DNA of 8,426 nt from Prolixibacteraceae bacterium (lineage in GTDB: Bacteria; Bacteroidota; Bacteroidia; Bacteroidales; Prolixibacteraceae), in NCBI GenBank assembly GCA_016931875.1, contig JAFGDX010000423.1:1-8426 (forward strand), given 5' to 3'. This document shows positions 1 through 5,337 of the stretch, piece by piece; the first letter of the stretch is position 1, and each line of letters starts with the position of its first letter. A program made the translations under genes and the position numbers. The notes under the pieces are model-generated. The model ran no database searches. It saw only the letters and a program-made list of their open reading frames with translations, and was not told the origin of the DNA.

Positions 1-2
1 CC

Positions 3-689
3 GAAAATGTTACAGTTTATGAACCCAATGCCGAAACTTTAAAAGCATTGCAAACCGAATTTCCGGAGGTTGAACCTGCTGCCTCGCAGGCCGAAGCTGC
101 TTCTCAGAAAATCGTTTTTCTGGCTGTGCATCCGCCGTTAATGATGGAAACCCTGCAGTCCATTAAAGATGCTGTTTCTGAAAAAACAACGGTTATTTCG
201 CTGGCGCCAAAAATTACGCTCGAAAAAATGGCATCAATTCTTCCAACGAATAAACTGGGAAAGATGATTCCGAACGCTACATCGTTTATTAATGAAGGAT
301 TTAATCCGGTTACTTTTGCCGCCGGTTTCAATGAAAAAGAGAAAAAACAATTGCTGAAACTCCTGAAAAAACTGGGTAAAACTTTTGAAACCGACGAAGC
401 AAAACTCGAAAGTTACGCCATTGTTTCAGCCATGTTGCCCACCTATTTTTGGTTTCAGTGGCAGGAGATGGAAAACATTGCAATCGAAACCGGTTTAACT
501 GAAAAAGAAGCCAAAAAAGCGGTTTATTCAAGCCTGAAAAAAGCGTTGAAAATCTATTATAAATCAGGATTAACACCTGCCGAAGTAATCGATTTGATTC
601 CCGTAAAACCCATCGGCGAAAACGAAGCAGAAATCAGAAATATATTGAACACAAAACTGATGGGGTTGTTTGGAAAGATCAAACCGTAG
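3..689 (+). CDS. Pyrroline-5-carboxylate reductase-like NAD(P)-dependent dehydrogenase, 5' end missing
   Basis: The reading frame is open from base 3 to the stop at 687-689 and contains no convincing start, so the gene begins outside the window. About 228 residues are visible. The N-terminal part is the end of a Rossmann fold: a VTVYEPN strand-turn, then IVFLAVHPP and TVISLAPKIT, in the places where P5C reductases have the VFLAVKP and ISIAAGI strands. KMIPNATSFINEG matches the family's RxMPNTP segment. The C-terminal half (SAMLPTYFWFQWQEMENIAIETGLTEKEAKKAV) matches the all-helical dimerisation domain. The usual C-terminal P5C reductase signature around SPGGTT is not recognisable; LIPVKPIGENEAEI stands in its place. 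It is therefore safer to call it a ProC-like reductase of uncertain substrate than true proC. The next gene is 340 bp away, so it is probably the last gene of its transcript. Confidence 0.72.
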   Translation, partial: ENVTVYEPNAETLKALQTEFPEVEPAASQAEAASQKIVFLAVHPPLMMETLQSIKDAVSEKTTVISLAPKITLEKMASILPTNKLGKMIPNATSFINEGFNPVTFAAGFNEKEKKQLLKLLKKLGKTFETDEAKLESYAIVSAMLPTYFWFQWQEMENIAIETGLTEKEAKKAVYSSLKKALKIYYKSGLTPAEVIDLIPVKPIGENEAEIRNILNTKLMGLFGKIKP

Positions 690-718
690 TTGAACGTAAA
701 TATTATTTCCCCACGTCA

Positions 719-784
719 GCCGGGTACTCTGTTCCTGAGTGTACCGATTTGTAACCGGAATTATAATTTCTGGTTGCACCCCGG
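719..784 (+). other. Foldable patch with two hairpins inside an outer stem; possible 3'-UTR structure or terminator
   Basis: Positions 723-727 (GGTAC) pair with 741-745 (GTACC), with two more pairs inside. Positions 753-760 (AACCGGAA) pair with 768-775 (TTCTGGTT) around a 7-nt loop, with one G-U pair. CCGGG at 720-724 can also pair with CCCGG at 780-784, enclosing both hairpins, although this competes with the first stem at its base. It lies 30-95 bases after the stop of the ProC-like gene. No T-run follows, so an ordinary intrinsic terminator is not certain. The pairing was read by eye and not scored. Confidence 0.35.
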
Positions 785-923
785 AACACCCACACAGAAA
801 CCCACGTTTGATAAATACTTTAACAGTTTAAACAAAAAAAATCGAAAAATTACTTACACATTTCATTCGTCTTTTTTCCAAAACTGCATTCTGCCTGAGG
901 TTAATTAAATCCGGCTGCTTTAT

Positions 924-949
924 TTGCAAACAAATGTTTACAATGTTTG
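924..949 (+). promoter_or_regulatory. Weak promoter-like element upstream of the lipoprotein gene
   Basis: TTG at 924-926 and AATGTTTG at 942-949 match the Bacteroidota -33/-7 pattern in all but one base of the -7 box, with 15 bases between them. The stretch also carries CAAAC...GTTTG and AAACA-AA-TGTTT inverted repeats (928-949), which could be a regulator site. A transcript starting here would have a leader of about 75 bases. This is suggestive only. Confidence 0.3.
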
Positions 950-1029
950 TATTCAGAGACTTTTCAAAATGAAGACAATTCTACCTTTTTATTGTTATTC
1001 CAAAAAATTAAGTTAGGTTTAAGGCATCT

Positions 1030-1740
1030 ATGAATGCAAATAACGAAAAAGTGAAAAATTTAAGTCAGCAATTATCAATAAAAAATAGTATTGTTTTAGC
1101 CGTTTTGGTTGTTTGGGGAACAATGATTTCGTGCGCACCATCGCCGAAAGAATCGCAACAGGAACAGGTACAGCAGCAGATTCAAACCTTGAAAACCATG
1201 GTTGAACCTGAAATTCCTGCAACGGTTCCACCTGCTCAGGAGACCCAACCTACTGAAACTGAACAAACCGGTGAAACGGTTATGATGAACCCTCCACACG
1301 GACAACCGTTTCATCGTTGCGATATCCCGGTAGGAAGTCCACTACCACAAAATTCTGCTGCACCAGCCAATACAAGTGCAAATGTGAAGGGGACAGAAAT
1401 CTCTCCCGCTGAAAAAAATACAGCAAATGTTACTAATGCACAAGCAATTAATACAGGGGCACCGGAGCTGAATCCACCACACGGACAGCCTTACCACCGG
1501 TGTGATATCCCGGTTGGCAGCCCGTTGAATGCAGCTCCGCCAGCCAAAACTACACCTGTAATTAACAGAACCGGAACAGCGCCAACCCTGGAAAATGCTG
1601 CACGCCTCAACAATGCCAGGGCAAACAACACCTCTGCTCCGGCCATGACAAATACAACTCCGCCGAAACTGAATCCGCCGCACGGGCAACCATTCCACCG
1701 TTGTGATATAGCAGTAGGGAGTCCGCTTCCGGTGAATTAA
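1030..1740 (+). CDS. Lipoprotein with three HGQPxHRCDIxVGSPL motifs
   Basis: This 236-residue protein starts with a rather long polar segment, then a hydrophobic stretch (about residues 20-33) ending in ISC. Cys35 is therefore a likely lipidation site, and the mature protein would be anchored on the periplasmic or outer-membrane side. After a Gln/Glu-rich stretch come three nearly identical 19-residue motifs at residues 87-105, 148-166 and 215-233, separated by Ala/Asn/Thr/Pro-rich linkers that look disordered. Each motif reads NPPHGQP(F/Y)HRCDI(P/A)VGSPL. The motif is familiar to me from the ends of uncharacterised Bacteroidota proteins, usually as a single copy; its function is unknown to me. 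The spacing H-x4-H-x-C-D could suit metal binding, but that is inference. No enzyme domain is visible. The start is the first ATG after an AT-rich leader; no later ATG precedes the hydrophobic segment. The arsenic operon starts 153 bp downstream with its own promoter. Confidence 0.8.
   Translation: MNANNEKVKNLSQQLSIKNSIVLAVLVVWGTMISCAPSPKESQQEQVQQQIQTLKTMVEPEIPATVPPAQETQPTETEQTGETVMMNPPHGQPFHRCDIPVGSPLPQNSAAPANTSANVKGTEISPAEKNTANVTNAQAINTGAPELNPPHGQPYHRCDIPVGSPLNAAPPAKTTPVINRTGTAPTLENAARLNNARANNTSAPAMTNTTPPKLNPPHGQPFHRCDIAVGSPLPVN
1288..1728 (+). repeat. Three diverged coding copies of a 57-bp (19-residue) unit at 1288-1344, 1471-1527 and 1672-1728
   Basis: The three units start 183 and 201 bp apart. 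Copies 1 and 2 differ at about 15 of 57 bases, but only one residue changes (Phe to Tyr). In copy 3 the first Pro after DI becomes Ala. Most differences are at third codon positions. The copies are thus old duplications held at the protein level rather than a recent tandem expansion. The linkers between them are not conserved. Confidence 0.9.
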
Positions 1741-1809
1741 TTTTTTAAAAAAATACATTTCCCACTGGATTTCCCCGGCGCTTTAATCAAAAATATTCAG
1801 TTAAATAAC

Positions 1810-1828
1810 TTTCTGTTTTTTTCAGAAA
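1810..1828 (+). terminator. Small hairpin with an all-T loop, possible weak terminator of the lipoprotein gene
   Basis: TTTCTG (1810-1815) and CAGAAA (1823-1828) form a perfect six-base stem around seven Ts. It lies 70 bases after the lipoprotein stop and just before the ars regulatory region. The stem is short and followed by A-rich sequence, so its termination role is uncertain. Confidence 0.3.
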
Positions 1829-1830
1829 AA

Positions 1831-1851
1831 TTATTTGACGTATGAATACGT
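1831..1851 (+). promoter_or_regulatory. Upstream accessory operator-like site
   Basis: TTATTTGACGTAT at 1831-1843 is an exact copy of 1860-1872 inside the main arsR operator, 29 bases downstream. It also overlaps its own short palindrome, ACGTAT-GA-ATACGT (1838-1851). This suggests a second, weaker ArsR binding site about three helical turns upstream; binding is inferred. Confidence 0.5.
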
Positions 1852-1892
1852 TGTTTAATTTATTTGACGTATATTTGCGTCAAATAAATTAA
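1851..1892 (+). promoter_or_regulatory. arsR promoter embedded in a 15-bp perfect inverted repeat (ArsR operator)
   Basis: The left arm TTAATTTATTTGACG (1855-1869) and right arm CGTCAAATAAATTAA (1878-1892) are exact reverse complements around the 8-base spacer TATATTTG (1870-1877). That spacer is a perfect Bacteroidota -7 box (TAnnTTTG), with a TTG 16 bases upstream (1851-1853). The right arm ends one base before the arsR ATG, so the leader should be only about ten bases long. A dimeric ArsR bound here would cover the -7 box and the start site, which fits repression that arsenite relieves. The palindrome and -7 match are seen directly; the identity of the bound protein is inferred from the adjacent gene. 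Confidence 0.8.
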
Positions 1893-1893
1893 G

Positions 1894-2226
1894 ATGGTAC
1901 AGTCAAAAACAGAATTATTCGACACGGAATTGGCAGAAAAGGCAATTCTTTTTAAAGCACTGGCACATCCTGCCCGCTTGCGTATCCTGCAATTTCTTTC
2001 TGAAACCCAATCGTGTATCACAGGTGATATTTCGGATGAATTACCACTGGGTAGAACCACGGTTAACCAGCATTTAAAAGAATTAAAAAATGCAGGGTTA
2101 ATTCAGGGGCACATTCAAGGCGTAAAAACCAAATATTGTCTCGACCCTGAAAAAATGCAGGAACTGAAAGATTCACTGCAATCGTTTTTAAATACCATAA
2201 AACTTGAATATTACAAATGTGAATAA
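1894..2226 (+). CDS. arsR: ArsR/SmtB-family arsenic-responsive repressor
   Basis: This 110-residue winged-helix protein has the usual length of the family. FKALAHPARLRILQFL (about 20-35) is the ArsR-family opening helix, and DELPLGRTTVNQHLKELKNAGLI (about 48-70) is the recognition helix-turn-helix, followed by the beta wing (GHIQGVKTKYCL). The classic ELCVCDL arsenite site of plasmid R773-type ArsR is not present; the aligned position has a single Cys41 (SCITGDI). The other cysteines are Cys82 and Cys109, close to the C-terminus, so arsenite binding may use a different cysteine set. It is the first gene of the operon, directly behind a strong palindrome. Only one base separates its stop from the arsC start, so the two are probably translationally coupled. 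Known role: binds DNA until As(III) binds, then releases it. Confidence 0.92.
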   Translation: MVQSKTELFDTELAEKAILFKALAHPARLRILQFLSETQSCITGDISDELPLGRTTVNQHLKELKNAGLIQGHIQGVKTKYCLDPEKMQELKDSLQSFLNTIKLEYYKCE

Positions 2227-2227
2227 A

Positions 2228-2647
2228 ATGAAAGTATTGATTTTATGCACCGGAAACAGTTGCCGCAGCCAGATGGCACACGGCTTTTTAAAGTCGTTCG
2301 ATGAACGTTTGGAAGTGGAATCAGCAGGTACCGAAGCTTCCGGAAAACTCAATCCCAAAGCGGTGGAAGTGATGAAGGAAATTGGTATCGATATCAGCCA
2401 CCACACTTCCGATCCGGTTGAAAAATATTTATATGACGAGTGGGATTATGTAATTACCGTTTGCGGTGGTGCCAACGAAAATTGCCCGGCTTTTCCGGGA
2501 AAAGTAAAACACCGGCTGCACATTGGTTTCGACGATCCGTCACATGCCACCGGAACACCGGAATTTATTCAAAGTGAATACTACCGCGTTCGCGACGAGA
2601 TAAAGGTGGCTTTTTGGAAATTTTACAATGAATCTATTCGACGATGA
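2228..2647 (+). CDS. arsC: Thioredoxin-coupled arsenate reductase (low-molecular-weight phosphatase fold)
   Basis: The 139-residue product reduces arsenate to arsenite in the cytoplasm. The P-loop CTGNSCRS (Cys7 to Ser14) opens the protein as in Staphylococcus pI258 ArsC. The two resolving cysteines appear as CGGANENC (Cys79 and Cys86), with the same seven-residue spacing as Cys82/Cys89 of that enzyme. GFDDP (about 100-104) carries the catalytic aspartate, and YRVRDEI is the conserved C-terminal helix. All three redox cysteines are therefore present, and this is the thioredoxin-type, not the glutaredoxin-type, ArsC. I chose the ATG at 2228; a TTG eight codons upstream inside arsR is in frame but would put extra residues before the conserved MKVLILCTGN start. 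The gene follows arsR by one base. The following 100 bp are repeat-like. Confidence 0.95.
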   Translation: MKVLILCTGNSCRSQMAHGFLKSFDERLEVESAGTEASGKLNPKAVEVMKEIGIDISHHTSDPVEKYLYDEWDYVITVCGGANENCPAFPGKVKHRLHIGFDDPSHATGTPEFIQSEYYRVRDEIKVAFWKFYNESIRR

Positions 2648-2749
2648 AATGATTTGACGATTCGACAATGAATCAATGAGACAATTTAAAAATGAGACAA
2701 TTCGGCAATTAACGAAAAGACTGAATATTAACCTTTAATACTTTTTAGA
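2648..2749. repeat. AT-rich repeat-like flank upstream of the four-helix-bundle gene
   Basis: The stretch is built from variants of short units such as GACAATT, GACGATTCG and AATGAATCAATGA. GACAATTTAAAA (2680-2691) and GACAATTCG (2696-2704) recur exactly at 3133-3144 and 3125-3133, on the other side of the four-helix-bundle gene. The unit order differs, so this is a related low-complexity family rather than a simple direct repeat. Confidence 0.6.
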
Positions 2750-3079
2750 ATGAACAATGAATTCAAAGAAAATGTAATCATTAACCTGACTTTTGATTTT
2801 TCAATAAAAATAATTGATTTCTGTGATGAACTTGATGGATCGAGGAAATTTGCACTTTCCAATCAACTTTTTAAATCAGGAACTTCGATAGGAGCAAACG
2901 CCAGAGAGGCTCAGAATGCTGAAAGCAAAGCTGATTTCATTCATAAATTCAAGATTTCTGCAAAAGAAGTGGAGGAAACGGAATATTGGTTATTGCTTTG
3001 TAAACATTCAAATAAACTACCTGACTCAACCCCTCTGCTTGCAGATTTGGAACCAATCAAAAAAATCATCTCAAAATAA
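2750..3079 (+). CDS. Four-helix-bundle protein of the S23/IVP family
   Basis: The 109-residue protein has the hallmark stretch LSNQLFKSGTSIGANAREAQNAESKADFIHKFKISAKEVEETEYWLLL in pieces spanning about residues 37-82. This identifies the family first seen in 23S rRNA intervening sequences and related in fold to the Avd accessory protein of diversity-generating retroelements. No enzymatic motif is expected; these proteins form small oligomeric helical bundles of unknown function. It has no signal peptide. The C-terminus (IKKIISK) stops a little short of the roughly 115-120 residues I expect, so the end may be slightly trimmed. The gene is by eye more AT-rich than arsC or arsM and is flanked on both sides by related AT-rich repeats, which points to insertion into an existing ars operon. 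A role in arsenic resistance is unsupported. Confidence 0.9.
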   Translation: MNNEFKENVIINLTFDFSIKIIDFCDELDGSRKFALSNQLFKSGTSIGANAREAQNAESKADFIHKFKISAKEVEETEYWLLLCKHSNKLPDSTPLLADLEPIKKIISK

Positions 3080-3099
3080 TTGGGACTTCAAAACGCAGT

Positions 3100-3236
3100 A
3101 ATCAATTCAATAATTAACCAATATGACAATTCGACAATTTAAAACATCATATCGGCTATAGTCTTTGTTCCATTTTCACATTATCGAATTGAAACATTAC
3201 CGAATCATCGAATTAACAAATTAATGAATTAATCAA
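3100..3236. repeat. AT-rich repeat-like flank downstream of the four-helix-bundle gene, in front of arsM
   Basis: Short units GACAATTCGACAATTTAAAA (3125-3144), then ATCGAATTGAAACATTACCGA- and AATTAATGAATTAATC-like runs, continue up to the arsM ATG. Between them lies a less repetitive patch (about 3145-3180) with TAGTCTTTG at 3158-3166, one base longer than a standard TAnnTTTG box, so it is at best a poor internal promoter for arsM. Confidence 0.55.
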
Positions 3237-4043
3237 ATGAAAGCAGAAGATTTAAAAGGAATTGTTAAAGAAAAGTACGGTTCAATAGCCAGCCAGAGCA
3301 GTTTGCTGAAACAACAACAGGGATGTTGCGGAACATCAGGATGCTGCGGCGACCTCGAATTCAGCATGATTGGTGATGAATACACACAGGTAGAAGGTCA
3401 TAATCCGGATGCCGATTTGGGCCTTGGTTGCGGTTTGCCCACTGAATTTGCCGGAATAAAACCAGGTGATTCAGTGCTTGATTTGGGTTCGGGAGCCGGA
3501 AACGACTGTTTTGTGGCACGCAGTATTGTTGGAGAAAGTGGCCATATTACCGGCCTTGATTTTACAGAAGAAATGATTCGGAAAGCGCAGCAAAATGTAG
3601 CTAAAACAAATTTTACCAACATCGAATTTATTCTAGGCGACATTGAAGAAATGCCCCTGCCCGATTCCAGGTTTGATGTGGTTATCAGCAATTGTGTTCT
3701 CAACCTGGTTCCCAATAAACAAAAGGCTTTTGCCGAAATGTACCGCGTTTTGAAACCCGGCGGGCATTTTTGTATTTCGGATATTGTGCTGAGTGGCCAA
3801 CTTCCGGCAGGTTTAAAAGAGGCTGCTGAAATGTATGCCGGTTGTGTTTCCGGAGCTTTGCAGAAGGTTGATTACCTGAAAATAATTAAAGAACAGAGAT
3901 TTTCGGATATCGATATCAAAAAGGAAAAACCCATTGAAATTCCCGATTCCATCCTTAAAAATTATTTGGGGGAAAAAGAAATCGGGGACTTCAGGCAATC
4001 AGGAACCGGAATCTTCAGCATAACCGTTACTGCTGACAAATAA
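3237..4043 (+). CDS. arsM: Arsenite S-adenosylmethionine methyltransferase
   Basis: The 268-residue cytosolic enzyme methylates As(III) to methylated and eventually volatile arsenicals using SAM. The class I methyltransferase fold begins with [15 protein letters not shown] (about 80-94, SAM glycine loop), followed by GLDFTEEM (acidic residue for the ribose) and [24 protein letters not shown] (134-157). The conserved arsenite-binding cysteines are visible as GLGCGLP (Cys65), SNCVLNL (Cys153) and YAGCVSGAL (Cys203). Near the N-terminus two CC pairs (residues 30-31 and 36-37) form a further cysteine cluster. The C-terminal region (about 210-268) is the usual arsenite-binding and closing domain. 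The gene starts right after the AT-rich flank and ends five bases before acr3, so the two are surely co-transcribed. The start is the only ATG consistent with the [14 protein letters not shown] opening typical of the family. Confidence 0.95.
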   Translation: MKAEDLKGIVKEKYGSIASQSSLLKQQQGCCGTSGCCGDLEFSMIGDEYTQVEGHNPDADLGLGCGLPTEFAGIKPGDSVLDLGSGAGNDCFVARSIVGESGHITGLDFTEEMIRKAQQNVAKTNFTNIEFILGDIEEMPLPDSRFDVVISNCVLNLVPNKQKAFAEMYRVLKPGGHFCISDIVLSGQLPAGLKEAAEMYAGCVSGALQKVDYLKIIKEQRFSDIDIKKEKPIEIPDSILKNYLGEKEIGDFRQSGTGIFSITVTADK

Positions 4044-4048
4044 TTCCA

Positions 4049-5080
4049 ATGGAAAAACAAAAAAAACAAATCGGCCTTTTTGAAAAATATTTAACACTTT
4101 GGGTTGCATTGTGCATTGCTGCGGGTATTGGAATTGGTTATTTTGCAGGCGACAGTATTCAGGTTTTAAGTAATCTCGAAGTTTTTCGTGTAAATATTCC
4201 GGTTGCCATTTTAATCTGGCTGATGATTTACCCCATGATGCTCCAGGTTGATTTTTCCAGCATCAAAAATGTAGGTAAACGCCCCAAAGGATTAATCCTG
4301 ACACTGGTAGTGAACTGGCTGGTAAAACCTTTCACCATGGCCTTTTTTGCCTGGATTTTCTTTACAAAAATTTATGCAGCCATTATTTCACCCGAACAGG
4401 CCGGTGAATACATTGCCGGGGCAATTTTACTGGGAGCGGCACCCTGTACAGCCATGGTTTTTGTGTGGAGTTACCTTACCGATGGCGACCCCAACTACAC
4501 GCTGGTGCAGGTTTCGGTAAACGACCTGATTATTCTGGTGGCGTTTGTACCAATTGTTGGGCTGCTGCTCGGAATTACCAACATACAAATTCCGTACGAT
4601 ACATTGTTGGCCAGTGTGGTTGTATTTGTGGTAGTACCGCTGGTGGCAGGATATATTACCCATAAAATTTTAATCAGAAAAAAGGGCGGGATTTGGTTTG
4701 CCAAAATATTCCTGCCAAAATTCAAGCCTGTTTCCATTATTGCTTTGCTGGTAACACTGGTGTTGCTTTTTGCATTTCAGGGAACCAACATTACCAGTAA
4801 TCCGCTGATTATTTTGCTTGTGGCTGTTCCGCTGGTCATTCAAACCTATTTTATCTTTTTTATTGCCTGGTTTGGCGGCCGAAAGCTGAAATTGCCACAT
4901 GCCATTTGTTCACCGGCAGCCATGATTGGCGCCAGCAATTTTTTTGAACTGGCCATTGCTGTTGCGATTGCCCTGTTTGGGTTGCAATCGCCAGCAGCAC
5001 TGGTAACTGTAGTTGGGGTTTTGGTTGAAGTGCCGGTAATGCTTTCGCTGGTGGCGCTGGCCAATAAGTGGAAATACTAA
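4049..5080 (+). CDS. acr3: Acr3-type arsenite efflux permease
   Basis: The 343-residue protein is an inner-membrane arsenite exporter of the Acr3 (BART) family, often labelled ArsB in arsenic operons. I count ten hydrophobic segments, roughly at 15-35, 47-64, 82-104, 120-144, 158-176, 185-205, 228-244, 251-273, 288-312 and 315-338. The two residues known to be essential in Acr3 are both present: Cys133 in [14 protein letters not shown], and Glu300 in [11 protein letters not shown]. The opening [23 protein letters not shown] is typical. It is the last gene of the operon, five bases behind arsM. With no arsA or arsD in sight, transport should be driven by the proton motive force alone. A weak AT hairpin (GAAATA 5071-5076 with TATTTC 5085-5090) overlaps the stop; a strong terminator is not evident. 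Confidence 0.95.
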   Translation: MEKQKKQIGLFEKYLTLWVALCIAAGIGIGYFAGDSIQVLSNLEVFRVNIPVAILIWLMIYPMMLQVDFSSIKNVGKRPKGLILTLVVNWLVKPFTMAFFAWIFFTKIYAAIISPEQAGEYIAGAILLGAAPCTAMVFVWSYLTDGDPNYTLVQVSVNDLIILVAFVPIVGLLLGITNIQIPYDTLLASVVVFVVVPLVAGYITHKILIRKKGGIWFAKIFLPKFKPVSIIALLVTLVLLFAFQGTNITSNPLIILLVAVPLVIQTYFIFFIAWFGGRKLKLPHAICSPAAMIGASNFFELAIAVAIALFGLQSPAALVTVVGVLVEVPVMLSLVALANKWKY

Positions 5081-5144
5081 TAACTATTTCATAAAAATTT
5101 TGATGCGATTATATAAAACAAGTCAAATACCTGCATATATTATA

Positions 5145-5170
5145 TTGTACCAAATAATTTGATATCTTTG
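5145..5170 (+). promoter_or_regulatory. Promoter of the nitronate-monooxygenase-like gene
   Basis: TATCTTTG (5163-5170) is a perfect match to the Bacteroidota -7 box, with TTG at 5145-5147, 15 bases upstream. The start should fall near 5176, giving a leader of about 160 bases. The same ten bases ATATCTTTGC occur in the helicase promoter (6471-6480). Confidence 0.65.
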
Positions 5171-5220
5171 CAGCCTTGACAATCAGGTTTTTATTGAAAT
5201 CGTTATTTACAATGCTTTGT

Positions 5221-5239
5221 TTCGCTTCAGGTTAGCGAA
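5221..5239 (+). other. Leader hairpin 1
   Basis: TTCGCT (5221-5226) and AGCGAA (5234-5239) form a perfect six-base stem around a seven-base loop, about 45 bases into the predicted leader. It does not match any riboswitch that I recognise. Confidence 0.4.
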
Positions 5240-5296
5240 TCTCTCATCGTCAAATCGACATCAAAATCAACTTTCTTGTTTAGATAAACTGGTCGC

Positions 5297-5331
5297 GAAG
5301 TGTGCTGCACAATTTTCGTGACACACTTTTT
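5297..5331 (+). promoter_or_regulatory. Terminator-like hairpin ending just before the flavoprotein start codon
   Basis: AAGTGTG (5298-5304) pairs perfectly with CACACTT (5322-5328), extended by one G-U pair, and the stem runs into TTTTT (5327-5331). The start ATG follows six bases later, at 5338. Within the loop, GTGC and GCAC (5302-5310) can form a competing mini-stem. The element could act as an attenuator, as a translation gate, or as the terminator of read-through from acr3. It also makes the in-frame GTG at 5302, which lies inside the stem, an unlikely start. Confidence 0.45.
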
Positions 5332-5337
5332 AAATAT

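Larger units (their letters stand above)
690..1029. other. Non-coding gap between the ProC-like gene and the lipoprotein gene
   Basis: I see no convincing gene in this 340-bp stretch. A TTG-started frame from 690 to 908 has no recognisable protein features and reads through a foldable patch. The left part (719-784) is GC-richer and can fold. The right part (about 800-1029) is AT-rich and holds a weak promoter-like element near 924-949. Confidence 0.6.

Noticed and set aside
719..784. tRNA or known riboswitch in the foldable patch
   Set aside because: No cloverleaf, anticodon arm, T-loop or known aptamer core could be matched.
690..908. TTG-started frame of 72 codons after the ProC-like gene
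   Set aside because: It begins directly behind the stop, runs through foldable non-coding DNA, and shows no domain, signal or family resemblance.
1342..1758. 138-codon minus-strand frame opposite the lipoprotein
   Set aside because: Its Arg/Cys/Ser-rich, Trp-rich composition is what the reverse of the repeat-bearing lipoprotein would give; no start context or family match.
1741..1830. Lipoprotein gene as part of the ars operon
   Set aside because: A 153-bp gap with a hairpin and a dedicated operator-promoter separates them; only proximity links the two.
2750..3079. Diversity-generating retroelement suggested by an Avd-like four-helix bundle
   Set aside because: No reverse transcriptase, template repeat or variable repeat is present; the sequence fits the general S23/IVP family.
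2648..3236. CRISPR array or insertion sequence suggested by repeated GACAATT units
   Set aside because: Units are short, irregular and lack constant spacers; no transposase, Cas gene or clear terminal inverted repeats are seen.
5302..5337. GTG at 5302 as the flavoprotein start
   Set aside because: It lies inside the stem of a terminator-like hairpin and adds twelve residues not expected in the family; the ATG at 5338 fits better.
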